A stretch of 64,000 nt of DNA from Epiperipatus broadwayi (lineage: Eukaryota > Onychophora > Udeonychophora > Euonychophora > Peripatidae): contig JAQFVV010000012.1 of the NCBI GenBank assembly GCA_028023455.1, positions 15,140,364-15,204,363 on the forward strand, given 5' to 3'. Below, in pieces: positions 1 to 11,724 of the stretch. Made by a program: the position numbers and the translations under genes. How positions within the stretch are numbered: the stretch's first letter is position 1; each line of letters starts with the position of its first letter. The notes under the pieces are model-generated. The model was given only the letters and a program-made list of their open reading frames with translations. It searched no databases and was not told the origin of the DNA.

Positions 1-1111
1 TCGAGGATCCATGCCTCATAATCATAGCTTTCTTAAAAATACATAATAAAATATATACAAAGATATATAAAATTAGCACGTGTTACGTGGACTATTTCTT
101 CGATATATCAAAGCAAGTGTCTTTTCTATTTATAGCATTAATATAGAATGCTTCTTTTATTTTCCTCTTATGATCATTTGATTCAGTGCATAAAATTACA
201 GGATTGGAAGGAATAAAATTGTGTCCAGATTTCATGGAATGCTTCAAAAATACAGAAGATATATTGTTGTTCTTCTGAGCTCTCTTGTAAGTGTACATGT
301 GTTGAGCAAGCCTAGTATTAACAGTAGCTTTAGTTTCACCATAACATACAGCAAGACATTTTTCTTGAGGACAAGAAATGGAATAAACTACATGTGGGGT
401 GAATGAACGATCAATATGATCTTCTGAGTTTGATCAATCTATTAGAATTAGGAGGAGTTCTAAATCCAATTTTAAACTTATTGAATAATGCTTTAGTTAA
501 TTTGTTAGATATTTTGGAAATATAAGGAATAGTAATTCTAGGAAGTTGAACACATGGTACAACACTATTTATTTTATTATGGAATTTAGAAATATAATTT
601 TTAATAGACCAAAGTTTAAAACCTGCTTTCATCAAATCTTTAATAAAATTATTCAGATTTTCTTTTCTGTCTGCTTCATATTTACAAAGATGCAAATTTC
701 TAAATAAGAAAGCATTTAAACCAGCAAATTTATGTGATGCAGTTGAGTTAGATTTAGGGTGAATACAGCTTCCAATTTCAAAAGGCTTAATTATCATCTT
801 GTAATCTATACATTTATTATTTCTTGATAATGAAAGGTCAAGATATTTGATTTCTTTATTGTTATTTTCATATACAATGCTAAGTGATAAATTAGATAAA
901 CTTTGAAGTTCTTCTCATATATGTAAAATATTATCCATAGAGGAAATAATAATATATCATCCACATACCGAATATATGTAAAATCAAGTGTGGAATTGTA
1001 ATATTTTGGTATTATAGAGCTCTCAAATTCATTTAAATAGACATTAGATAAAATGCCACTGACAGGTAAGCCCATTGGCCATCCATCTTTCATGGTATAC
1101 CACTTGTTTTC
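1..1111 (-). pseudogene. PLE-A left copy: 5'-truncated Penelope-like RT + GIY-YIG
   Basis: This stretch is a near-identical inverted copy of 1375-2488. On the minus strand it encodes the 3' part of a Penelope-like retroelement protein: the RT region (806-1093, with MGLPVSG and a RYVDD active-site motif), the RT-endonuclease linker (411-797) and the tail of a GIY-YIG endonuclease (92-298, ending in the KRKIKEAFYI helix that carries the catalytic Glu). The three frames do not join, so at least two frameshifts break the protein. Unlike the plus-strand copy it keeps Arg before the YVDD box, as usual for the family. The window begins inside the element's 3' end, so the true outer boundary is not visible. 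Penelope-like elements move by target-primed reverse transcription using the GIY-YIG nuclease. Confidence 0.85.
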
Positions 1112-2406
1112 AATTACTTATAGAATATATTAATTTTGGCTTATATACTATCAATTCTTCTTTCCAATTTATTTCTAAAATTAAAAACATTCAACTTATG
1201 AATACATCCACTATGGCTACTATGGATGTGAAAGAATTATATGGATCTATTAATAGAAAATTATCCATTCAAATAGTGCATGAAAAACTTTTGAGGACAC
1301 ATTGCCCTTCTGATAGAGTTAAATTTATTGTTGCTTTTCTTTCTTGGCTTGATTTGCACATTTTTACAATCTTTGAAAACAAGTGGTATACTATGAAAGA
1401 TGAATGGCCAATGGGCTTACCTGTCAGTGGCATTTTATCTAATGTCTATTTAAATGAATTTGAGAGCTCTATAATACCGAAATATTACAATTCCACTCTT
1501 GATTTTACATATATTTGGTATATGGATGATATATTTATTATTTCCTCTATGGATAATATTTTACATATACGAGAAGAACTTCAAAGTTTATCTAATTTAT
1601 CACTTAGCATTGTATATGAAAATAACAATAAAGAAATCAAATATCTTGACCTTTCATTATCAAGAAATAATAACTGTATAGATTACAAGATGATAATTAA
1701 GCCTTTTGAAATTAGAAGCTGTATTCACCCTAAATCTAACTCACCTGCATCACATAAATTTGCTGGTTTAAATTCTTTCTTATTTAGAAATTTGCATCTT
1801 TGTAAATATGAAGCAGACAGAAAAGAAAATCTGAATAATTTTATTAAAGATTTGATGAAAGCAGGTTTTAAACTTTGGTCTATTAAAAATTATATTTCTA
1901 AATTCCATAATAAAATAAATAGTGTTGTACCATGTGTTCAACTTCCTAGAATTACTATTCCTTACATTTCCAAAATATCTAACAAATTAACTAAAGCATT
2001 ATTCAATAAGTTTAAAATTGGATTTAGAACTCCTCCTAATTCTAATAGATTGATCAACAACTCAAAAGATCATATTGATCATTCATTCACCCCACATGTA
2101 GTTTATTCCATTTCATGTCCTCAAGAAAAATGTCTTGCTGTATATTATGGTGAAACTAAAGCTACTGTTAATACTAGGCTTGCTCAACACATGTACACTT
2201 ACAAGAGAGCTCAGAAGAACAACAATATATCTTCTGTATTTTTGAAGCATTCCATGAAATCTGGACACAATTTTATTCCTTCCAATCCTGTAATTTTATG
2301 CACTGAATCAAATGATCATAAGAGGAAAATAAAAGAAGCATTCTATATTAATGCTATAAATAGAAAAGACACTTGCTTTGATATATCGAAGAAATGGTCC
2401 ACGTAA
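1075..2406 (+). CDS. PLE-A Penelope-like reverse transcriptase with GIY-YIG endonuclease
   Basis: This open frame of 443 codons encodes the C-terminal two thirds of a Penelope-like element protein. RT motif A is MDVKELYGSI (residues 50-59), followed by MGLPVSG (113-119) and a YMDD catalytic box (149-152). After a linker comes a GIY-YIG nuclease: VYSISC (343-348), YYGETKATVNTRLAQH (357-372) and the catalytic-Glu helix KIKEAFYI (Glu 421). The usual Arg before the YxDD box is Trp here. Residues 1 to about 12 come from the antisense of the left copy, so the true element sequence starts near 1112 and the first ATG is accidental. The N-terminal PLE region is missing, so the copy is 5' truncated and probably inactive although its frame is uninterrupted. 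Identification as PLE is firm; the subfamily is not assigned. Confidence 0.9.
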   Translation: MAIHLSWYTTCFQLLIEYINFGLYTINSSFQFISKIKNIQLMNTSTMATMDVKELYGSINRKLSIQIVHEKLLRTHCPSDRVKFIVAFLSWLDLHIFTIFENKWYTMKDEWPMGLPVSGILSNVYLNEFESSIIPKYYNSTLDFTYIWYMDDIFIISSMDNILHIREELQSLSNLSLSIVYENNNKEIKYLDLSLSRNNNCIDYKMIIKPFEIRSCIHPKSNSPASHKFAGLNSFLFRNLHLCKYEADRKENLNNFIKDLMKAGFKLWSIKNYISKFHNKINSVVPCVQLPRITIPYISKISNKLTKALFNKFKIGFRTPPNSNRLINNSKDHIDHSFTPHVVYSISCPQEKCLAVYYGETKATVNTRLAQHMYTYKRAQKNNNISSVFLKHSMKSGHNFIPSNPVILCTESNDHKRKIKEAFYINAINRKDTCFDISKKWST

Positions 2407-2458
2407 CACGTGCTAATTTTATATATCTTTGTATATATTTTATTATGTATTTTTAAGA

Positions 2459-2501
2459 AAACTATGATTATGAGGCATGGATCCTCGAAAACGTTTAGCT
2501 T
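2459..2501 (+). ncRNA. Hammerhead-like motif at PLE-A 3' end (core degraded)
   Basis: The order of parts matches a type I hammerhead. Core-like bases ATGATTAT (2464-2471) are followed by hairpin GAGG/CCTC (2472-2475 with 2483-2486), GAAA (2487-2490), a one-pair stem III A-[CG]-T (2491-2494), TT, then AGCTT. AGCTT pairs with the bases just before the core; the left copy has AAGCT there, the right copy one mismatch. The core deviates from CUGAUGA, so cleavage is doubtful. Confidence 0.4.
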
Positions 2502-2589
2502 ATTTTTATTATATTTATTTATAACTTCTCTTTTTTAACTTCATTTTTAAGTTAATATTTTTTATTTATATTTTATGGGAAGTAATTTA

Positions 2590-4640
2590 TTTTATAACAT
2601 ATATATATATACAAAACATGTCTTCCCATCATTCACTTCAAAAACTAACTTCCTTTTACATCAAAGGATGTTTTCATGAGATTGATGGCCTTAGATTCAA
2701 AAGAATTTATTATCAGTTTCTTTTAGTTTTCTTTTCAATTCACTTTTTTCATAAAGATAATCTCTGTGTTGACAAATATTTTATGATCTGTATTCAGTTG
2801 CTTTAACTCTTTCATTAAGATTTAATTTACTTTAATTTATATAAAATTTTATTACAACTGCAAAGGTATCTTATAAACAATCCCAGAAATACATTTGCAA
2901 TCAATCGACTGTTTTGGACCATTTAGTAATGAATTTAAATTCAGATTTTCTTCCAGGCCACTTTCATACCACCCAATAAAAAAATATTCTTATAAATCAA
3001 TTTACTAAATGATGACTTATAGGGCAAAGAAATAAATTCTTTATTTACACTATCAATTAAATATTTACTATTAACTGATTTATATATTTTTATTAAATAT
3101 TAACTACTAAACATCACATGATCATAAACTAGAAACTAGTCTGGGAATATTGAGTGAATAAGCAATAGAAAGGAATTTTATACAAAAACCTTCCTGCCTA
3201 CATTGATTACTCTGGCTTGCACTGAGTGGCATTATTGTATGGAGTTTTGCCTATGTAAATATAATATTCCTGATAAATTCATGATTATATTCTAAATCAA
3301 CATAGTCAAAAGCAAATTGACTCCTCTGAATATAACTATATTTTCAAAATTATGAAATCTTCTATTCCTGTAATAAAAATTCAATAAAAAGTTTCTTATG
3401 AGTAAAAGGTTGATAACTGATCATATTTCTTAAGTTTTTTACTTTAATAAAATGATTACAAAATAAAACATTATCAGGTACAAGTATCAACGATGGTACA
3501 GGTCGCTGGATGGCGCTGTTCCTACTCAAAAACAGTTAAATATACCACCTCTAAAAATTTCAATATATCAAATTCAAATGTGCCCCCCCCCCCCATAGTA
3601 AACTTAATATTAGAACCAAAAGCATTCAGTTCATCAAAAAATCCTTCAATTTATCTTTCTGTATAAAAAAAACAAAGAATCATCAACATACCTAACAAAT
3701 AATTTTAAAAACCAGAAAAATTATTAACAACATTACTCTCTAAAAACTCAATAAAACAGAGCACATTAAAGAAGAAATAACAACTAATAACCCATCCCTC
3801 TATACACACAGAATGCATAGAATCCTTTAATAACAATAGCAAATAATGAATAACCTTAATTTTATCTGCAGAAAAATATTCAAATTTCTTTAAAACATTT
3901 AAGAAACACATCAATACTTTTTTCCTATCAACTAACTGATACATGTTTTCAACATCTAAACTACCAAAAACACACTTCCAAAAACATTAATTTTTTCACA
4001 TGACTCAAACGAAAAAAATATTCAAAATTGACTTAAATCTATATAATTCTTAAAAAAACATTATCAACATCTCCTCGCCCTCCTAAAATCAAAATTTATC
4101 TTTATGAGATTTCAAATTGAAAACCTTAGAAACCAAAAATCACTTGGATAACAATTTAAATAAGATCTATCTAAAAAAAATTTATTTACGACAATTTTCA
4201 TAATTTCAATTAACTTAGATTTTATTTTCTTACCAGAATCAGAATTTAAAATAAAGACTTCTCATTATTTAATTCTAAAGAAACTTTATTTTTAAAATCA
4301 CTATTATTTAACAATCCAACATAAACAAAAGTCTCTACTCGAAAGAGAAAAATTTGTTTTTCCCCAAAGCAAATAGATTTTCTTAAGAAAAGATTGAAGG
4401 CCAATGATTTTACCCTATCAAAAAAGGACAAAAGTGGCTGTTTTGCATTATTAAATAAGTGATTTTAAGAATAGTTTCTTTAGAATTACAGGGTTAGAGG
4501 AAGGGGGTATGCAAGCAATTTTATCTACTCGATTCATTATTTCTACAAAATAAGGAAATATAAACTTATTAAAATAAAAAAATCACTTTTTGAAATAAGA
4601 TTTGTCAATTATAATTTTCTAGTTAGTTTTTCTCTCAGGA
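2590..4640 (-). pseudogene. PLE-C left copy, degenerate Penelope-like element
   Basis: On the minus strand this matches the plus-strand copy at 16490-17990, about 85% identical by eye in the RT part. Pieces in element order are an N-terminal segment (4246-4431), an RT segment (3705-3944) with MYQLVDRKKV and a CIEGWVIS stretch corresponding to the RT fingers and palm, and a 3' end at 2590-2700 (SSHHS... in antisense). Stops and frameshifts are frequent. A run of C on the plus strand (about 3580-3595) lies where the other copy also has a G run. The element is interrupted by R1 at about 3068-3262. PLE assignment rests on the RT motifs, with a YVDD box visible only in the plus-strand copy. Confidence 0.7.
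3068..3262 (+). repeat. Interspersed repeat R1, copy 1 (inserted in PLE-C)
   Basis: About 195 bp absent from the corresponding point of the other PLE-C copy. It shares the block from GAAACTAGTCTGGG to TATGGAGTTTTGCC with copies at 46066-46315 and 58600-58830. Its left end has ACTAAACATCACATGATCA, which appears inverted at the right end of the 46-kb copy, suggesting inverted terminal sequences. Only the 3' half of the hammerhead fold is kept. Confidence 0.6.
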
Positions 4641-6457
4641 TTTGTTATGTCTTCTTAGGTTAAGTTTACATGATGCGTATTTCAAATCACCGTGCTGTGA
4701 TGTGAAAATGGAACAGATACTGTGATGGTTATTGGTATTTGTAAAATAATAATAATAAACATAAAGATCAATTTTTTTTATTGGCTTGTTATAAAAATAC
4801 TATCTTAAATTTACTGTATCCAACAAAATATATAAAAAAAATCCAAGATGTCTTCCTGTATTTTTATATCATTTGAAGTTCTTGTAGAGATACACACATG
4901 CAAAAACACAAAAAGGGAAATATGCTAATAAAATGCATAATATTGTATAAATGTGGATAAACTAGTTAAAATATAATCAGTTAAAGCAAAATTAGTGAAC
5001 ACAATAATGATAAAGCTAAATAGTGACAAATTTTTAATGTAATAATTTTATGTGTTGGTGCAAGTATGAATGTTTGTTTCTCTGATATATTTAAATTTAA
5101 AGGAATACCATTTTAAAATATTTAGATAGTTATTTTAAATCTGAAATAAAATCTCAATTATTGTGAGAATGGTAAATAAAATAAAAATCATTTATCTTAA
5201 TATCGGTAATATAAATATTTGTTCTAACATTGTGATTTGTATATTTGATTTCATTTAAATATGTTTTAAAATGTTATATGCATACTTCTCAACTAAAATG
5301 TCGAAATGGCAAATTTCAAAAGTTATCTGCTGTTACAGGTCAAACAAATACCAGTACTGTACTAAAAAAATTATTATCTAAACACTTGCATTTAGGTACT
5401 TTTAAAAAACCAGTTTTAAAATTAATGGATTTACTCTTTGAAACAATTTTATAAAAAATGGCTAAAATTAGAAATTTCATTTCTCAGAAAATATTAATAA
5501 TCCCCTTAGTATCTTTAAAAATAAAAAAAAAAAGGGTTTACAATGATAATGGATTGATTCAAAAGGTAAAATTTCATCATCATTTATTGTTCTATCTGGA
5601 TTAATTATTTTCACATTTCTGTGGTTTTATAATTAAAATGCCTAAGGTTTTAAATTTTTTTTTAAAGAAAAAACATTCTTAAAGATTTTGATAAAAATAA
5701 TTGGAACTCTTAAATACTTTAATAAATAATCCCTGCACACATAAGTAAGTTTATATAATAGAATTTATTTGAATAATAAATTATTTATATACATTTATCT
5801 ATTATAAATGTTCACATATGCACAAAATTCACTGGGGAAATTCTCTGTTAAAACCGCTGCTCTTCTATACATGTTGAATCTTCCACCAAATGCTTAATAA
5901 AACTGTGCTGTTTTTCTTATTCTTTTAATTTTTTTGCAACACTCATTCTCTTCTTTTAACAGGAAATTATGTATTAATATATAACAAATAGAAAACTTCA
6001 ATTTATTTCCACAATATATATATAATAGAACAAAAAGCTATTTGTTTTTACTTATTATATATAGACTATATAATATAGTTGCTTAGATAAGCATCTTATG
6101 TAAATACCTATAGAAGCTAGGCAAGATAATCTTTAGTGAATTATATAATAAGGCTAATGTTTGTATTTTAAGAAGTAACTAAGACTTATATCAGCACACT
6201 ACCTAGGTAAGAGATTGATTAGATTAGACTAGTATACCTAGGGATCAAATAAAACATTACTTCACTTTGTTATTACTTGTTTTCTTTATCCTTGGTTTAA
6301 TAATCTTTGTCAATGACTTGTTTTATCCCACAACATGTAGAGGTGCATCTGTACAGCTGTTAATATAAGAGAAATCATGATCAAGGTATTACAATCAACA
6401 TTACTAGAAATTATTTATCTCTCGAGTATTTAGAACAAAATTTATTATATTTTATTT
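4641..6457. other. AT-rich spacer, no gene recognised
   Basis: Mostly A/T homopolymer and TA-rich sequence. A 69-codon open frame at 5245-5454 (plus) resembles nothing I recognise and is probably chance. Confidence 0.6.
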
Positions 6458-7706
6458 CATCATCATCATCATCAACCATTATCAATCCACTGCAGGATGA
6501 AGGTCTCTCCAAGTTTAATCCATCTTCTCCGATCTTTAGCTTCTCTTCTCCACAACACCCCTGCACATTTTCTTATTTCATCCATCCATCTCACATGTGG
6601 TCTCTTTCTGGGTCCTTTACAATCTCTTGGAATCCAGTTTAAAATTTCAATTGTCCATCTATTATCATCTCTTCTAGCAATATGTCCAGCCCAACTCCAT
6701 TTCAATCTTTTAATTTTTTCAATAAGGTCAGTAACACCTGTTTGTTGTCTTACCCATACATTGCGTTTTCGATCTCTTCTTGTTACTCCCAACATACATC
6801 TCTCCATACTCCTTTGAGTGGTCTGAAGTCTCTGTATTGCTCTTCTATTAAGTGTCCAAGTCTCAGATCCATAAGTAAGAACTGGTAAAACACATTTGTT
6901 AAAAACCATCCTTTTCAAACACATAGGCATATTTCCTTTTAGTATCAAGTTATTTCTACCAAAAGCACTCCAACCAAGTTTAATTCTATGATTAATTTCC
7001 TCCATTATGTTTCCATCTGTATTAATAATCTGACCAAGGTATTTGCAACTGTTAACTTCTTCTAATTCTTCATAATCAATCTTTATTTTCATATTTTGAG
7101 CAAATCGATTAAACATTACTTTAGTCTTTTTAACATTTATCTTTAGTCCTACTTTCATCTGCTAACTCCTGCAACATTTCCTGCAGCTCTGAAGCATTAT
7201 TTGCAAAAATAACTACATCATCTGTGAAATCTAAATGACTTAAATACTCTCCATTTACTTTCACTCCTTTAGTTTCCCATTTTAATCCACAAAATACTTC
7301 TTGCAGCACTGCTGTAAAGAGTTTTGGAGATATGGAGTCATCTTGCCTTACACCTTTCTCAATGTTGATTTTTCCAGTATCATTATGTAATCTAATTGTT
7401 GCTGTTGCATTTTTATAAATATTCTTTAAAATATGACAATATCCTGGATCTATACCTTGATGATCCAATGCTTTAATCACTGAAGAAATGTGTATAGAAT
7501 CGAATGCCTTTTCATAATCTACAAATCCAAAACATAATGACAACTCATATTCGTTTGTCCTTTCTATGACTTCTCTCAATACCTGGATATGATCTATTGT
7601 ACTAAAACCACTTTTAAATCCAGCTTGTTCTCTTGGTTGGTGGAAATCCAAAGTTCTCTGTAGATGAGTTGTAATTATCTTGGTAAAAATTTTATATAAA
7701 ACTGAT
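6458..7706 (-). pseudogene. RTE-type LINE, 5'-truncated copy (RTE-2)
   Basis: This minus-strand copy corresponds to 30146-31378 of the full-length RTE. The frame at 7130-7651 holds the RT: QAGFKSGF, FVDYEKAFDSI, GVRQDDSISP and FTDDVVIF. Relative to the other copy, RQGDS is RQDDS and FADD is FTDD, both at catalytic motifs, so this RT is probably dead. The frame at 6472-7158 holds the C-terminal region with YLGQIINTDG, LTYGSETWTL and WAGHIARRDDNRW. The two frames overlap and need a one-base shift to join, at the same place as in the other copy. The 3' end is a (TGA)n-type tail, read as CATCATCATC on the plus strand at 6458. Truncation at 7706 is the normal product of incomplete reverse transcription. 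Confidence 0.9.
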
Positions 7707-8303
7707 ATTTATTTATATGTCCTAAATTACCTGATTTTCGTATTTTACCATTTAAATTAATAAATAAATATGGTCACATATTACAACGCATTTATTTAAA
7801 GCTATATTGTTGTAGTAGTAATGTTATTTATATTTATTGCTAATACTTGCACATAGTTTAAGTATTAATGCTTAGTTAAATAAGATATCGTTTAAATATA
7901 ATAAAATGCCCATATTTAGCTATATCAATAATATACTTTTTAAGTTAAAAATTAAAATTTTAAGTTTCATTTATTCTACTTAAATATTTTAAACCCCCGA
8001 GGTAACTTTCGATTTAATATATGGGTGGCCAAACATTTAAGTATTATTATACTCATTTTTTCTTATTTACAAATACTATAATTATATTAGAATTTCATAA
8101 TCCTGAGATATTATTTATTTATTCACATTTATAGTGTTTTTTTTTTATATATTTAATTGTTTCTGTTTGCAGTAAAGAGTCTCATTATAGTAATTATCTG
8201 CATAGAGTAAAGTTAAGCAAATGTTTTGACAGCTAAATTACTGTACGTTATGCTCTTCATCATTTCACCAGTTATATATCAATGCACTACAAATATAGCA
8301 GTA
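7707..8303. other. AT-rich spacer between RTE-2 and hAT-1
   Basis: No gene seen. Near 8025 there is GGGTGGCCAAACATTTAAG, resembling the hAT-like end at 15225, but no partner end was found. Confidence 0.5.
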
Positions 8304-8311
8304 CTTGATAA
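8304..8311. repeat. 8-bp target site duplication of hAT-1, left (CTTGATAA)
   Basis: It pairs with CCTGATAA at 11717-11724, one mismatch. An 8-bp duplication is characteristic of hAT transposition. Confidence 0.8.
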
Positions 8312-8628
8312 CAGGACCGGCCCAAACAAAACCAGGTCCCAGTGTAAAGTTTTCTTGCAGGACTACAAAATAAATTTCATACAACAAAATAATAATTTAC
8401 TGCATTTTGCTATTTATTATATTGCACAACTTGGTATAATAAGGAGTATATAAAAATGATAAATAATTAAATTATTTTAATAAAATTAACATTTCAATCA
8501 CACACAAAAAAAATTGTTAATAAATTAAATAACAAAATTGTTTCAAATACTTATAAAATACAATTTGATATGTGACTTATTAGAATAAGGTTACAATATG
8601 TGATTTTTGTTTCATTTTCTTACATATT

Positions 8629-11120
8629 TTATAGCAAATTTGTTGATATCATAATTAAGTTTTTTGCTAATTCGGATTCAATATATAATATAGCTAAGGA
8701 GGTAAATTGTTCTTGACTAATGCTAGATCTCAAGTAATTTTTTATTATTTTCAATCTTGAAAAAGATTTTTCAGTAGATGTGATAGTAATTGACATGGTT
8801 AATATAATTTTCAGAATCGTAACAAAATTTGGATACATTTCAAATAAATAATTTTAAAATAAATATTGTAATACTGTGATCCTGGAAGGCAAAACTAAAA
8901 GACAAATTTTGATTTCATTAATCAATGCAATCAATATCATCTTGCAAGATTGCATTTAAGTCTTTGCAACATTTAAGATCATATTCAATCAGTTTTTGAA
9001 TATTATCTGAATTATATGTCTTATGTCCATTATAAATTTTGAATCTTTTCTTAAAAGAAATAATCGCACAATCGATTATGACTAGAAAATATTGAATTCG
9101 GAAATATTCTTCGCCAGATGAAATCGGCTGATCAGTTCCTTCATAACATAATTTTGTTTTTCTTCCAGTACATTGATTCTTAAACTCAAAAGTCATTTTC
9201 AATTCTTCAGCTATTTTCTTTGCTGTTATTAAAAAAATTTGAATCCTAATTCATGATATTTTTCAAAAAAATTTAAGAATTTTTAAATGTGAATTTGCAG
9301 TACCAATATCTATATTGAAATTTTTATATATCTTGTTCACAATATTTATTTCATTCAATATGTCATACCAAATGATCAAACTTAATAAAAATTCAAATGA
9401 AGTAAGTTTATTGGATTTCAGATTTCATTTTCATGTCAGTGGTGTGTTCATAAAGGTATTTCAAAGCTAGAGAAAGTTGTGGTACTTGGTATCTCACAGA
9501 TTTCACACTTTCAAGGTGTTCCCACCTCATTTCTGACAGTGGTTTTAGAGTAAAATGTTTGAAATGATCTTTTAATATCTCCCAGCATATCATAGAACTT
9601 GCAAAAATATTATATATGTTCTGTAAAGTCCCAAAAAATAAATATGCAAGTGATGATTTTGAAATGTTTCCAAAAACTAAATTCAAATTATGACTTCCGC
9701 AGGGCATATATTATGCTTTGGAATTCTTCTGCAGGATAAGTGCTTGGACACTTTTATACAAACCTGTCATATTAGCTCCATTATTGTAACCCAATCCTCG
9801 ACAGTTCCTTAAATCTAATTCCTTCTTTTCTAATATGTTTTCAATTTTGGCTGATAAATCTTTTCCTGTAGATTTTTTTTACTGTTTCAAAACAAATAAA
9901 TCATTCTTGTATATTCACATCACTTTCAGATTCATCTACATTAACATATCTTAAAATAACAGATAATTGTTCTTAACAGTTTACGACTGGAGTGCAATAT
10001 AATAAAATTTGTAAAATACTTAGCTTTCTCAATTAGATTTATTATTTCCATTCTAACTTTTTTAACCAAAACAGAAATCAATTCATATTGAATTCTATGA
10101 GATAAATAGGAACCCAATACTGATTCTATGGAATGATCCAAATATTGATTCATGATTGAATCAAATCTTGCAAGTAATTCTATAAGACCTAAGAAATTAC
10201 CATTGTGTAGTTTATATAAAGCATTGCTACTTCCCCTGTACACCAAATTATGCTCTGATAAATATAAAATTGTTCACTATTTTTTCACAAACACATTTTA
10301 AACGCTGTGTTTCATTTTTAATTATTTTTTCATGTTCTTTGTCAATAGTGTTTCCAAGTTTCAAATTCTTTTCAAGTTGGAACAATTTGTACATAGCTTG
10401 TAAATGATATTGTGATCTTTCATGATTGTAATTGCAAACTTAGATCTATCTAATCATTAAGTTCAGTTAAACACAGAGAAGTGGTATTTGAAGAGAATAA
10501 CTTATGCGCATAATACAATGTGGCATCTTTGTACTTTGAGTAGACTAACCATCTTCATTTTTGACATTTCGAATTCATTAATTTTCTTAAATAATAATTT
10601 TCGGAAAAACTTTTGTTATTTTTATCTTTCAGAATATTATAGACTTTTACTTGTGCCATGCCATTTTGTATGATAGCCATTCTAAATTTATCACTTATAA
10701 TTTCAGGCCAAGTATCAGGATCATTGATATTGACATTTTCGTCTTCGTTGCTTTGTTGATTCTCTTGAAGCTGCATTCCTTGGAATAATTCATCTTGTTC
10801 TTTGTTCGACACTGACAAAAAAATCCGCTGTCTGTATGTTTCACTCTGCTTCATGATTATTTTCCCATTGTTCAGTTTTCTTATCATTGCTTTCCTCTTC
10901 ACTAAGACAAGAGCTGCTTTATGATGATCAGGATCTTTTTCGTGGATTGGCATAGCATAATTTCACTTCCGCGAGTTTGATCTTCACTTCCGCGAGTTTG
11001 ATCTTCTTCAGTTTGCTGCACATTTTCAATTTTGCAAGGGAATGCTTCTGTTCTTTTTGCAATCTTTACTTTCTTTTTTTTCTTCAATTTATCAGTTACA
11101 CATATATTTTCTTCCTGCAT
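8629..11120 (-). pseudogene. hAT transposase, ZMYM1-like / dimerisation-domain type
   Basis: The decayed frames in coding order are as follows. 10902-11120 is a Lys-rich N-terminus. 10555-10953 contains NDPDTWPEIISDKFR and the SENYYLRKL stretch that precedes the TTF-type zinc finger in this family. 9941-10246 contains HNGNFLGLIELLARFDSI and the SYLSHRIQYELI segment. 9408-9707 has PCGSHNLNLVFG, the Ser/His-Asn motif of the RNase H-like core, and WEHLESVKSVRYQV. 8629-8838 is the hAT C-terminal dimerisation domain (EKSFSRLKIIKNYLRSSISQ). At least four frameshifts or stops separate these pieces, so no protein is made. The host-family relatives are called zinc finger MYM-type protein 1-like in many animal genomes. 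Confidence 0.85.
10962..11003. repeat. 21-bp tandem duplication in hAT-1 coding region
   Basis: Two adjacent copies of CACTTCCGCGAGTTTGATCTT add a seven-residue repeat (EDQTRGS twice on the minus strand) without shifting the frame. Boundaries are approximate by a few bases. Confidence 0.75.
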
Positions 11121-11716
11121 CTCTGTCTCTACTAGTCATGTTGCAAAATACTCTAAAAACAATATTATAAAAAGCATCCAAACACTACAAGATGTATAGA
11201 ATAACCAAATACATAAGTAAATAATGTAAACATTATTTATACTTACAATTCAGTTTTTTAATATGATTTTAATAATGAGAATCATGTTTTCCTTTATCTA
11301 AATAATATGTATATTTCTACTTATATTATGCAGTAAAGTTCAGTAATATATTACATTAAACACTTGTCTTCCTTTTAACCACACATATATTTTATTTATT
11401 TTCACATCTCGCAATAAAAACATACGATGTATGATCAGCTGTCATAATGCAAGCACAATGAAACATATGGTTTTTACTTTTCTCATTAGTTAGTGCTAGC
11501 TATCTGCAAGAGTAGTGATTGGCTCAAAGCACCCAACCTTTCCTTAGATTGGTCGATGTGAAATGTACACAATTGCATGATAATATTCAAATATATGTAT
11601 ATTTGGATTAAAACAAACAAAAAAAGAAAATGAAATCATTTTGATTTTACAAAATCAGTCAGCAGCGTGGGGTTTTGTGTGCTTGCAATGTTCGCACTCC
11701 CCTCAAGCCGGCCCTG

Positions 11717-11724
11717 CCTGATAA
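11717..11724. repeat. 8-bp target site duplication of hAT-1, right (CCTGATAA)
   Basis: Mate of 8304-8311. Confidence 0.8.

Larger units (their letters stand above)
1..2488. repeat. 1.1-kb inverted repeat: head-to-head PLE-A dimer
   Basis: Bases 1-1111 and 1375-2488 are reverse complements with few differences. The 263-bp spacer (1112-1374) is the extra 5' part of the plus-strand copy. The 5' ends face each other and the 3' ends point outward. The arms could form a long hairpin in RNA read through both copies. Confidence 0.9.
8312..11716 (-). mobile_element. hAT-1 DNA transposon, 3.4 kb
   Basis: The ends are inverted repeats: CAGGACCGGC on the left and CAGGGCCGGC on the reverse of the right end, with short similarity inward. 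Both ends abut an 8-bp duplication. The inside carries a decayed transposase on the minus strand. TIRs starting CAGG and 8-bp duplications fit the hAT superfamily. Confidence 0.85.
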
